Of a stretch of DNA of 14,644 nucleotides, positions 1-7,122 are shown piece after piece. This DNA comes from Gemmatimonadota bacterium (lineage in GTDB: Bacteria > Gemmatimonadota > Gemmatimonadetes > Gemmatimonadales > Gemmatimonadaceae). The number at the start of each line of letters is the position of its first letter. The first letter of the stretch is position 1. Where the stretch lies: assembly GCA_031127185.1 (NCBI GenBank), contig JARIET010000037.1, positions 1 through 14,644 on the forward strand, given 5' to 3'. The position numbers were made by a program, and so were the translations under genes. The notes beneath the pieces are model-generated. The model was not told the origin of the DNA and did not search any database. It saw nothing but the letters and a program-made list of their open reading frames with translations.

Positions 1-431
1 GGCGACGCCTGAATGCCGAGTGAAATACCAACGGCAATCTGCGGCCGCGTGCCACCGATGAACCGGCTGAGCGCTTCGTCGGCGAGGGTTGCTGCGAGCC
101 CCCAGAGTCCCATCTCCACGCCGGCCTTGGCCATCTGGTGCCCGCGAAAATCGCGCTCGAGAAGCGCGTGAGCCTCGCCCGGATGGTCGAAGGTGTGGCC
201 AAGCACGCGGGGTGCCACGTGTGCGATGGTCGTTGGCCAGGCCGTGTCGATGGTCTCGGGTGAATAGTTCGGGGCTTCACCGGCGACGCACTCACTCCAG
301 GCGCGCGCCCCCGAAGCGTCCGTGAGTTCGAGCAGGAGGATGCGGCGCTCCCGAATCTCGCCCGACGAAATGCGGAACGGTTCTTTCAGCGCGAGGCGAA
401 TCTCTCGGAGGACGATCTGGTCAACGCGCAT
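1..431 (-). CDS. menC: OSBS / N-acylamino acid racemase (enolase superfamily), N-terminal part, cut by window edge
   Basis: The minus strand from ATG at 431 reads without a stop to the window edge, giving 143 residues. They match the capping domain of the MenC/N-succinylamino acid racemase family: REIRLALKEPFRISSGE near residues 9-25, the 20s-loop region that shapes the pocket; then SECVAGEAPNYSPETIDTAW; then GHQMAKAGVEMGLWGLAA near 97-114; then GISLGIQ at the cut. The Lys pair and metal-binding acids of the barrel lie outside the window. The family either makes o-succinylbenzoate for menaquinone or racemises N-succinyl/N-acyl amino acids, and the N-terminus alone cannot separate these. It starts 18 nt after the stop of a GNAT gene, an arrangement known for the racemase role. 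No clear Shine-Dalgarno sequence is visible. Family call firm, activity inferred. Confidence 0.9.
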   Translation of the reverse strand, partial: MRVDQIVLREIRLALKEPFRISSGEIRERRILLLELTDASGARAWSECVAGEAPNYSPETIDTAWPTTIAHVAPRVLGHTFDHPGEAHALLERDFRGHQMAKAGVEMGLWGLAATLADEALSRFIGGTRPQIAVGISLGIQAS

Positions 432-449
432 CGGCTGGTTGTGCTCGGG

Positions 450-1262
450 TTAACGGGACGAGAGCAGGTAGGTCGCATCGTTGCCACGACCGGGTACGAA
501 CGCGGTGACGGTGTAGCCGCGCGAGAGATAGTGCGTGAAGGCCCGACGCGCCGACGCGCGCCAGGCGCGGCCGGCGGCAATGTCGCCAGCGAGCAGCGAC
601 TTGAGGTCATGGGGAATCTTCACGCACACTGTGGCCACGCCGGGAAGCGGGTCGCCGGCATCGGGCGCGGTTCCGCTGGGCCCGCCAACAATCGGCACGC
701 CGGTGAGCAACTCAGGATCTGACGGCAGGGCACCCGGTTCGTCACGCACCGGCCAGAGAGCAACGAAGCGATCGGTGCCGAGCGTACCGTGGACGGGGCT
801 GTTGGTGGCGGTGCCGTACATGTCCACCACGAACTCGTCCACACGCGCGCCGAGGATGTTGAGGTTCAGGTGGGCGTTCCGCGCGACGAAAGGATCGAAA
901 GTCCAATACATATGGACGACGCCAATCGCGCGGCAGCGATCGCGCTGATAGCGCTTCATTGCCTCTCCCAGCCGCCGGCCCTGCGCCTCGGCGCGGACGG
1001 CCAGGATGTCGGACCAGTGGACGAGGAGGCCGTCGCGGACACCGGTGACCCCGAAAATGAACCCCAGCAAGCGCCCGTCTGATGAGAATGCGCCGGCTGC
1101 GACGCCGCCCGTCTTTTCGGCCACGAGGAGCATGGCGGCGGGGATCTTCTCGCTAAACCCCACGCCCCAGGTCTCTTCTTGCAGGCGCACGGCGTCCGCC
1201 CGCTCGTCGTGCGTGGCGAGGGGGCGAATGACGGTACCGTCGGCTAGCGTTACGTTCTGCAT
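450..1262 (-). CDS. GNAT-family acyltransferase paired with the OSBS/racemase gene
   Basis: The gene encodes 270 aa. The N-terminal half has GNAT character: IRPLATHDE and AVRLQEETWG (residues 12-33), a core strand LLGFIFGVTG (65-74), and the acetyl-CoA pyrophosphate loop in SDILAVRAEAQGRRLGEAMK (84-103), where Q94-G95-R96-R97-L98-G99 is the Q/RxxGxG/A motif. ARNAHLNLNILGARV (127-141) is the region usually seen in predicted acetyltransferases of the COG3375 type. About 100 residues follow without an obvious motif. The gene lies directly upstream of the racemase gene. In Geobacillus kaustophilus a GNAT enzyme beside N-succinylamino acid racemase succinylates D-amino acids, so the same role is a fair inference. 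The ATG at 1262 has only a weak upstream ribosome site. It is divergent from the amidohydrolase across 81 bp. Confidence 0.88.
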   Translation of the reverse strand: MQNVTLADGTVIRPLATHDERADAVRLQEETWGVGFSEKIPAAMLLVAEKTGGVAAGAFSSDGRLLGFIFGVTGVRDGLLVHWSDILAVRAEAQGRRLGEAMKRYQRDRCRAIGVVHMYWTFDPFVARNAHLNLNILGARVDEFVVDMYGTATNSPVHGTLGTDRFVALWPVRDEPGALPSDPELLTGVPIVGGPSGTAPDAGDPLPGVATVCVKIPHDLKSLLAGDIAAGRAWRASARRAFTHYLSRGYTVTAFVPGRGNDATYLLSSR

Positions 1263-1278
1263 TCGATAGTTGAGCGAA

Positions 1279-1297
1279 CCGGTACGATCCGTGCCGG
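1279..1297. promoter_or_regulatory. Inverted repeat in the divergent intergenic region
   Basis: CCGGTACG, then ATC, then CGTGCCGG: an 8-bp dyad with one G-T mismatch/wobble around a 3-nt centre. It sits in the 81-bp gap between the divergent acyltransferase and amidohydrolase genes. As DNA it could be an operator serving both genes; as RNA it could form a tight hairpin in a leader. No other regulatory element in this gap is convincing. Confidence 0.4.
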
Positions 1298-1343
1298 CAC
1301 GACAGAAAGATGTACCTCAGCAATTCCGCCGGAGGGAGAGGGA

Positions 1344-3077
1344 ATGCGCAAGATCATCGTCGGGATGTTGGTCGCCGCAACGGTATCAGCCTGCCGGTCA
1401 GCCGGGGTATCGGTGGCGGGTATGGGAGGGCCGAGCGCGGGTGGGGCCTACGACGTCGTCATCACCAACGGCCGAATCGTCGATGGCACCGGGGCCGCCT
1501 GGTTCTGGGGCGATATCGCGCTCCGCGGCGACCGGATCGCGCGTATCGCGCCGCGCGGTGTGTTGCGCGATGCCGCCGCCCGCCGCCGCGTGGATGCCGG
1601 CGGGATGATTGTGGCGCCCGGGTTCATCGACATCCAGGCCCAGTCGTACAACAACTTCATGGAAGGCGATGGCCTGGCGCTCAGCATGGTGACGCAGGGG
1701 ATCACCACGGCGATCATGGGTGAGGGGACGACGCCAGCGCCGATCAGTGCGCGCGACCTCGCCGCGATCGCCGATCCTGCGGCGAAGGCCCGTCAGGCGC
1801 CCTTTTCCGGCGACCGCGGATTCGGGAACTGGCTGGATGGGATGCTCGCGCGCGGTGTATCGCAAAACGTGGGCTCGTTCCTCGGTGCCGGCACTGTGCG
1901 CATCTATGGAAAGGGCCGCGCCCTCGGCACGCCCACGGCTGCGGAGATCGATAGCATGCGGGCCATGGTGCGGCGAGCGATGGAAGACGGCGCGTTTGGT
2001 GTGGCCAGCGCACTGATATATCCGCCGAACAACTATGCGAGCACGGCGGAGCTTACCGAGGTGGCTCGCGCCATGGCGCCGTACGGCGGCGTGTACATCA
2101 CGCACATGCGCTCGGAAGGCGACCAGTTTCTCGAGGCGCTGGATGAGGCCATCCGTATCGGTCGGGATGGCGGCGTGCCCGTTGAGGTCTACCACCTGAA
2201 AGCATCGGGACCGCGAAACTGGGCGAAGATGCCGCGCGCGATTGCGAAGATCGATTCCGCGCGCGCGGCGGGGCAAGACGTGCAGGCGGACATGTACCTC
2301 TATATCGCCGGCGGGAACAGCTTCACCAGCTGCATCGCGCCCAAGTACGCGGCCGACGGCAAGCTGCTGGAGAATCTGCAGAATGCCGCACTCCGTCCGC
2401 AGATCAAGCGCGACCTGATGGCGATGGACGCCGGGTACGAGAACCTCTGCGAGATCGCGGGGCCATCAAACGTGATGGTGGTCGGGTTCCGGCGCCCGGA
2501 GCTCAAGCAATACGAGGGCAAGCGGCTCGATGAGATTGCGCGCGCGCTGGGCAAGGACTGGGCCGACGCGGTGATCGACCTCAACATCACCGAGAATGGT
2601 GGGCTGGGCGAGCTGCTCTTTTTGATGAGCGAAGAGAACGTGAAGCTTCAGTTGAAGCAGCCGTGGATGAAGTTCGGCACCGACGCGGGATCGATGGATC
2701 CGGCGCGCGCCACGGGGATGACGCATCCGCGTGCGTACGGGAATTTTCCGCGACTGCTCGCGAAGTACGTTCGCGACGAAAAGGTGATTCCGCTCGAGGA
2801 CGCCGTGCGCAAGGCATCGTCGGCGGTGGCGACGCGGCTCTCGATGCACGATCGCGGCGTGCTGAAAGAGGGGATGAAGGCCGACATCATCGTGTTTGAC
2901 GAGAACACCGTGCGCGATCTCGCGACGTTCGAGCAACCGCACCAGCTCTCGGTGGGCATGCGCCACGTGTTCGTGAACGGCGTGCCGGTGATCACGGATG
3001 GCTCGCACACCGGAGCCAAGCCCGGGCAACTCGTACGCGGACCCGGTTGGTCAGGGTGGACCGGGCGGCGCAACTGA
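1344..3077 (+). CDS. N-acyl-D-amino-acid deacylase-like amidohydrolase, lipoprotein
   Basis: The gene encodes 577 aa and starts at an ATG just after a strong GGAGGGAGAGGGA ribosome site. Residues 1-17 form a lipoprotein signal ending in lipobox VSAC (Cys17), so the enzyme is exported and probably membrane-anchored. YDVVITNGRIVDGTG (36-50) opens the small beta domain, and VAPGFIDI (90-97) leads into the metallo-dependent barrel. Expected D-aminoacylase landmarks include His254 (YITHMRSEG), His284 (VYHLKASGPRNW) and Asp447 (FGTDAGSMDP). The usual HxH after GFID is replaced by Gln98-Ala-Gln100, and the usual metal-bridging Cys position reads Glu127 (IMGEGTT). The family hydrolyses N-acyl-D-amino acids, and the divergent acyltransferase/racemase pair supports an N-acyl amino acid substrate. 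The changed metal site could mean another mononuclear chemistry. Family call firm, substrate inferred. Confidence 0.85.
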   Translation: MRKIIVGMLVAATVSACRSAGVSVAGMGGPSAGGAYDVVITNGRIVDGTGAAWFWGDIALRGDRIARIAPRGVLRDAAARRRVDAGGMIVAPGFIDIQAQSYNNFMEGDGLALSMVTQGITTAIMGEGTTPAPISARDLAAIADPAAKARQAPFSGDRGFGNWLDGMLARGVSQNVGSFLGAGTVRIYGKGRALGTPTAAEIDSMRAMVRRAMEDGAFGVASALIYPPNNYASTAELTEVARAMAPYGGVYITHMRSEGDQFLEALDEAIRIGRDGGVPVEVYHLKASGPRNWAKMPRAIAKIDSARAAGQDVQADMYLYIAGGNSFTSCIAPKYAADGKLLENLQNAALRPQIKRDLMAMDAGYENLCEIAGPSNVMVVGFRRPELKQYEGKRLDEIARALGKDWADAVIDLNITENGGLGELLFLMSEENVKLQLKQPWMKFGTDAGSMDPARATGMTHPRAYGNFPRLLAKYVRDEKVIPLEDAVRKASSAVATRLSMHDRGVLKEGMKADIIVFDENTVRDLATFEQPHQLSVGMRHVFVNGVPVITDGSHTGAKPGQLVRGPGWSGWTGRRN

Positions 3078-4516
3078 ACAGCAATCTGGTGAGGGAGCGG
3101 ACGTCCGGTGCCGACACGGCGCAGGTCTCGGGCCCGCCAGGCATCGTGTGGCGGATCGATGCTGGAGTCCAGCGCATCGCCCGCGATTCGGCAGTGCAGG
3201 CGGTGCCCGGTGCTGCACCACTCGCGCGCGCGATCAACACCTGGGGTGGAGACGGTGTCATCTGGTTCGCCGCACTGCTCTGGCTTGGCGGTCGCGCGAT
3301 CAAGCGGCAGGCGTGGGCGCACGTGGGGCTGCGCGGTGCCGAAGCAATCGCGATTGCGAGCGCCATCAGCGGAATCATCAAGGGCCTCGCCGGGCGCGCA
3401 CGGCCATTTCTCACTCCGGGTGAACCCTGGCACTGGGATTTCAACCACGGCTGGAGTGACGCGCGGTATTTCTCGATGCCATCGGGGCACACGACAGCCA
3501 CTGTGGCGTTTGCCGCCGCCGTTGTCCTCGCGACGCGCGAGTGGACGCCCGGGCGACGCGCGGCGCTGATCGTGCCGCTTTGTGCCAGCGCGATATTGGT
3601 CGGGGTGGCGCGGATCTTCACGAACCAGCACTGGATCAGCGATGTGATCGTGGCAAACCTTCTCGGAATTTCGACTGCGCTCGTGCTTTCGCGAGCGCAC
3701 GCCCGCGCTGACGAAGCGCGCGCGCCTGGCACGCCGTCTCGCTACCGCCGATGGATGCTCGGTGCGGGGGCCGCGGCGATCGCATTGCTCGTGACCAGTG
3801 CCAGCACACTCGCGCTGCTTCTCGCGACGCCGAACGTTGCAGCGGCGCAGCGTGAGACCAGCGCTGTGGGCCGAGCGTGGTCGCGCGCGTTTGAGCGCTC
3901 CGACGCGTATGTGCTTGGCGGCGCTGCGGCGACGAGTGTGCTGCTGATGAGAGTGGATCGTTCGATTGGCGAACGCGTGCGCGGTTCGAGTCTGCAGGAC
4001 AACGGATTTGTGGGCGGTGTCATGGACATCGCAGGCGCCGCCGGTGACCCGGGGACGGTTCTGGTGAGCGCGGGACTCTGGATTGGCGGGCGCATTCGGG
4101 ATGATCGCACGCAGAAGCTGGTCGGCTTGCGGGCACTCGAAAGTGTGATTGTGAGCGGGGCACTGAACGGCGCGCTCAAGGGCATTGCGGGGCGAGCGCG
4201 CCCCGATCAGTCGCCCACGGCTCCGAGCGACTGGCGGATTGGGCGCGGCATCGGGGACCGCAGCGAGTATCAGTCGTTCGCCTCAGGGCACACGACGGCA
4301 GTTTTCGCGTTTGCATCGGCGGTGGACGCTGAGTGGGCGCGGCTTTCCCCGAAGCGTCCGCGATGGGTGGTGCCCGCGCTCTATGGACTCGCGTCGCTCA
4401 CGGCGATCTCACGTGTGTACCACGACCGGCACTGGGCGAGCGATGTAGTAATGGGGAGCGCGATTGGATTCGTGGGCGGTCGCGCGGTGGTGCGCTGGCA
4501 CGCGGACCGACCGTAG
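3047..4516 (+). CDS. Tandem double-PAP2 membrane phosphatase
   Basis: The gene encodes 489 aa with two complete PAP2/lipid phosphate phosphatase signatures. Domain 1: KX6RP at K112-P120, PSGH at 145-148, and RX5HX3D at R189/H195/D199. Domain 2: KX6RP at K378-P386, ASGH at 412-415, and SRX5HX3D at S455/R456/H462/D466. All nominal catalytic residues are present in both. Between them, residues 237-268 look like a signal peptide (Met, a long hydrophobic stretch, then AAAQ), as if a secreted PAP2 protein had been fused behind a membrane PAP2 protein. Likely substrates are lipid phosphates or undecaprenyl pyrophosphate, at the outer face of the membrane. The longest frame starts at TTG 3047, overlapping the amidohydrolase by 31 nt; GTG 3056, 3089 or 3146 are alternatives and none has a clear ribosome site. 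The next gene starts 12 nt after the stop. Confidence 0.87.
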   Translation: MVRVDRAAQLNSNLVRERTSGADTAQVSGPPGIVWRIDAGVQRIARDSAVQAVPGAAPLARAINTWGGDGVIWFAALLWLGGRAIKRQAWAHVGLRGAEAIAIASAISGIIKGLAGRARPFLTPGEPWHWDFNHGWSDARYFSMPSGHTTATVAFAAAVVLATREWTPGRRAALIVPLCASAILVGVARIFTNQHWISDVIVANLLGISTALVLSRAHARADEARAPGTPSRYRRWMLGAGAAAIALLVTSASTLALLLATPNVAAAQRETSAVGRAWSRAFERSDAYVLGGAAATSVLLMRVDRSIGERVRGSSLQDNGFVGGVMDIAGAAGDPGTVLVSAGLWIGGRIRDDRTQKLVGLRALESVIVSGALNGALKGIAGRARPDQSPTAPSDWRIGRGIGDRSEYQSFASGHTTAVFAFASAVDAEWARLSPKRPRWVVPALYGLASLTAISRVYHDRHWASDVVMGSAIGFVGGRAVVRWHADRP

Positions 4517-4528
4517 GCCATCCGCCAT

Positions 4529-5107
4529 ATGGGTGTGAGCGGAATCTTCATCACGATTGAGCCCGAAGGCGCGCTCGCGGCACGCCTGCACGCAATCCAG
4601 ATGCGGCACGACCCCAAGCTGGCGCGCGAGTTCCCGCCGCATGTGACGATCATTGGTTCGTCGGGGGCCGGACCGATTGACGCATCAATGCCGGTGCCAG
4701 AACTTCGCGCGGCCGTGGAGAGCGTGACGTCAGTCTCGGAGCCGATCCCGGTGCGATTCGGTCCACCCATGCGGTTTATTGGGCGCGAGATCGTGGTGTT
4801 GCCACTGGACGTGCACGGTCCGTTACGCGTGCTGCACGAGGCGCTGAAAACTTCAGGGATTCGCTACGAAGCCACCAAGTGGCCGTACACGCCACACTGC
4901 ACGCTGAACATGTATGCGACGCTCACGGACGAATCACTCCGCTCGTTGCTCACGGTTCGCGAGAGTGAAGTTTGGAAAGTCGAGACGTTAAAAACGTATC
5001 TGACGCGTGAGGGGGTGCCGGCGCGATTGTTATTCGAAACGCGTCTGGGGAACAGCGGGACGTATGGGGACGTGGGGGAACGTGGGGGGACAGGCCCCGG
5101 GGGGTAA
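4529..5107 (+). CDS. 2H phosphoesterase superfamily protein (2'-5' RNA ligase-like)
   Basis: The gene encodes 192 aa with the two HxT signatures that define the superfamily: His38-Val-Thr40 in FPPHVTIIGS and His123-Cys-Thr125 in YTPHCTLNMY, about 85 residues apart as expected for the pseudo-twofold fold. Family members hydrolyse cyclic or 2'-5' phosphodiester bonds in RNA or nucleotides; the substrate here is unknown. It follows the PAP2 gene by 12 nt and is probably the last gene of the same operon. The final ~18 residues (GTYGDVGERGGTGPGG) are low-complexity and encoded by a G-run repeat, so the ancestral C-terminus probably ended near residue 174 and the tail was added by repeat expansion. 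Start chosen at ATG 4529; the ribosome site is weak. Confidence 0.8.
   Translation: MGVSGIFITIEPEGALAARLHAIQMRHDPKLAREFPPHVTIIGSSGAGPIDASMPVPELRAAVESVTSVSEPIPVRFGPPMRFIGREIVVLPLDVHGPLRVLHEALKTSGIRYEATKWPYTPHCTLNMYATLTDESLRSLLTVRESEVWKVETLKTYLTREGVPARLLFETRLGNSGTYGDVGERGGTGPGG
5057..5104 (+). repeat. G-rich repeat with 10-bp period, G-quadruplex candidate
   Basis: Successive 10-bp units start at 5060, 5070 and 5080: ACGTATGGGG, ACGTGGGGGA, ACGTGGGGGG. A diverged end, ACAGGCCCC followed by six Gs, comes at 5090. G-runs lie at 5057-5059, 5066-5069, 5074-5078, 5084-5089 and 5099-5104, separated by 4-9 nt, which satisfies a simple G-quadruplex pattern on the plus strand (the coding and mRNA strand). 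It codes for the tail of the 2H phosphoesterase and ends at its stop codon. The following 134 nt to the Uma2 gene show no other clear element. Confidence 0.7.
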
Positions 5108-5241
5108 GCTCGGCGCGCGCGCTTTCTCTCACGCAATACGGTGGTTGTTGCTGCAATGCGATGATGACGCACTCCCTGTGTCGCTGGGCGAAGCTGCGGC
5201 GTGCGCACCCATTGCCTCCCTCGGCCGAGGACGATTAGCCT

Positions 5242-5808
5242 ATGCAGATGGCGACCAGCAGCCCGCGCAAGCGGCGACGCTTCCATTGGACTCGTGCTCA
5301 CCTCGAGCGATTGCCCGACGACGGCAACCGCTACGAAGTGCTCGAGGGCGAGCTGCTCGTGACGCCGCAGGCCGGGATGGCACACCAGCGCATTTCGGCG
5401 ATTCTCGCCGCGAAGCTCGACGCCTACGGTCAGCAACACGCAATTGGAGTGGTGTTTGCCTCTGGCGCGGTGGTCTTCGGCGAGAACGAACTGCTGCCGG
5501 ATGTGCAGGTCATCCCGATGACGGAGCGGGAAGCGCGCGTCGGCGACTGGAAAACGTCGCCAACGTCACTGCTGGCGATCGAGATTGTGTCGCCCGGTTC
5601 CGAGCGTATGGACCGGGGCAAGAAGCGAGCGGCCTATCTCGGGCTTGGTATTGGCGAGTATTAGGTGGTCGACATCGAGGGCCGCCACGTCGAGGTCTCG
5701 CAGAGGGGTGGCGAGTCTCCAATGGTCATGCGCGATGTCGTCCGCTGGGCGCCCAAGGTGGGCGCCGCGCCGCTCGAGATCGATCTCGTTTCGCTGTTCG
5801 TCGGCTAG
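5242..5808 (+). pseudogene. Uma2-family endonuclease-like gene, interrupted by an amber codon
   Basis: The frame encodes a Uma2 restriction-endonuclease-fold protein of about 188 aa, the normal family size. Residues 14-140 hold FHWTRAHLERLPDDGNRYEVLEGELLV, then LLPDVQVI (Asp87), LAIEIVSPGS (Glu114) and DRGKKRAAY (Lys127/128), the PD-(D/E)xK-like active site. After GEY140 comes TAG (5662-5664) instead of the Trp expected in the family's EYWVVD motif. The same frame then continues with VVDIEGRHVEVSQRGGE and ends DLVSLFVG before TAG at 5806-5808. One G-to-A change (TGG to TAG) explains the break. A 140-aa product with the active site could still be made but would lack the last strands. GAGGA at 5227-5231 serves ATG 5242, with ATG 5248 as an alternative. 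The final stop overlaps the stop of the opposite-strand thioredoxin gene. Confidence 0.85.
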
Positions 5809-6317
5809 AACGCCTTGGCGATGGCGGCGGCGAGGTCCTGTTTGCCGCCGACTCCCGTATACACGACGACGCCCCTGGCGTTGATCACGACCACGTAGCT
5901 GGTCGCGGGGACTTCGTAGGCGTCGCCCGCAAATCCCTTTCTATCGTAAAGTTGTTCACCTTGCAGACTATGCGCTGCTATGTAGCGCTTTACTAACTCC
6001 GGCGACTGGTTCACGCTGACCGCCACGCCAATGAAGCGCACCTTGCCGGCGTACTTCTTCTGCAGTTCCACCAACTGCGGTTCGAGCTGACGGCAGTTGG
6101 GGCACCAGGTGGCCCAGAACTCGATGAACACGGGCTCCTTGCCCACCCAGGCGCCCAGATCCGCCGGCTTGCCGTCGAGCGTCTCGAGCGGGGCGGCGGG
6201 CGCCTTGCTGCCGACCGGAATGCCCAGATCCTGGGCACGCGCGGCCCGTGCGCCAGAGAGCGCGAACACGGTCACGAGCGTTGCGAGTGAAACGAGCCTG
6301 CGTGTTGTCAGAGCCAC
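5805..6317 (-). CDS. Secreted TlpA/ResA-like thioredoxin
   Basis: The gene encodes 170 aa. Residues 1-28 are a signal peptide (TTRR, a hydrophobic core, ARAARA before Q29), placing it in the periplasm, with no lipobox. The thioredoxin fold follows: VGSKAPAAPLETLDGKPADL (35-54), the redox motif W71-C-P-N-C75 after FIEFWAT, and the cis-Pro loop at VPATSYVVVI (Pro137). It probably passes electrons to periplasmic disulfides, for instance in cytochrome c maturation. Its GTG start at 6317 lies inside the end of the upstream membrane gene, overlapping it by 10 nt, with AGGCAGGAAA just ahead as ribosome site. This is classic translational coupling to the CcdA-like electron donor. A longer frame upstream has no family similarity. 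Its stop codon overlaps the Uma2 stop on the other strand. Confidence 0.9.
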   Translation of the reverse strand: MALTTRRLVSLATLVTVFALSGARAARAQDLGIPVGSKAPAAPLETLDGKPADLGAWVGKEPVFIEFWATWCPNCRQLEPQLVELQKKYAGKVRFIGVAVSVNQSPELVKRYIAAHSLQGEQLYDRKGFAGDAYEVPATSYVVVINARGVVVYTGVGGKQDLAAAIAKAF

Positions 6318-7021
6318 AGCTTTCCTGCCTGAATGAGGTAGTACTGCGATGCGCCGATCATCAGAAGCGCGAACGCCCGCTTCACCCACACCATCCATAC
6401 CCCTGCGCGCGGGAGCCGTGCCGCCATTCCCGTGGAGAGGCCGACGCCAATGAGCAGCGCGCACATCCCCAGCGAGAACGAGAAAAGATAGGCAAACCCG
6501 AGCGCGGCCGACTGGGTGGTCGTGACCCAGGTGAGGACGGCAGCCATCACCGGCGCGCCACAGGGCGCCGCGACGAGCCCCGACATCGCACCCATCACGA
6601 AGGCACCGGCGAAGCGGCCTCCGGTTCCCGCGGTTGCCGCTCGTTGGATGACCCAATTGGGGATTGGCACCGGGAGCACATCGAGCATGATGAGCGCAGA
6701 GAGCAGCAACACCTGCGCCATCGTGAAGTAGATCCACGGGTTGCTGCTCACGGACCCGAAGATCGATCCGCTCATGCCGGCGATGAGGCCGAGAATGGAG
6801 TAGACCAGCGCCAAGCCCACGGCGTAGGTGAGCGAGAGGAGGAGCGTCCGCATCCGCGAAGTCGGGGCACCGACCGACGAGCCGCCGACGATGGCGGCCG
6901 TGATCGGAATCATCGGGTAGATGCAGGGATTCAGGCTCGTCAGCACGCCGCCCAGAAACAGCAGGGGGAGTGCCGTGAGCGGGCTGTCGGTCAGTCGGGT
7001 AGCGAGGGTGGTGAAGTCCAT
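6308..7021 (-). CDS. CcdA/DsbD-beta-type thiol-disulfide transmembrane protein
   Basis: The gene encodes 237 aa from ATG 7021, nearly all hydrophobic, with six or more predicted membrane spans. The two redox cysteines of the CcdA/DsbD membrane domain are present in family context: Cys33 in LTSLNPCIYPMIPIT and Cys154 in MSGLVAAPCGAPVMAA, about 120 residues apart. The family carries electrons from cytoplasmic thioredoxin to periplasmic thioredoxin-like acceptors. The acceptor here is probably the TlpA-like protein encoded next, whose start overlaps this stop, so the pair works like a split DsbD. An upstream in-frame TTG at 7099 would add 26 polar residues with no family match, so ATG 7021 is preferred. 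No strong ribosome site is visible. Confidence 0.9.
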   Translation of the reverse strand: MDFTTLATRLTDSPLTALPLLFLGGVLTSLNPCIYPMIPITAAIVGGSSVGAPTSRMRTLLLSLTYAVGLALVYSILGLIAGMSGSIFGSVSSNPWIYFTMAQVLLLSALIMLDVLPVPIPNWVIQRAATAGTGGRFAGAFVMGAMSGLVAAPCGAPVMAAVLTWVTTTQSAALGFAYLFSFSLGMCALLIGVGLSTGMAARLPRAGVWMVWVKRAFALLMIGASQYYLIQAGKLWL

Positions 7022-7122
7022 ATGGGTAGTACGGAATGATATGCGCAGATCGCTGCTGCTGGCTCGCGCATCGCTCGGCGCGGAACCCGTGGGTTTCAAT
7101 GCCGTGCGTCATTCCGCAACGC

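Noticed and set aside
2992..3732. Long minus-strand frames opposite the amidohydrolase and PAP2 genes
   Set aside because: Arg/Pro/Ser-rich shadow translations of GC-rich coding DNA with no motif.
5662..5664. Recoding of the Uma2 TAG as pyrrolysine or programmed readthrough
   Set aside because: The expected residue is Trp, one base away, and no stem-loop or other recoding signal is evident after the codon.
5805..7112. A 435-codon minus-strand frame covering the thioredoxin gene
   Set aside because: The part above 6317 is out of frame with the CcdA-like protein and has no membrane or family character; the true gene starts at GTG 6317.
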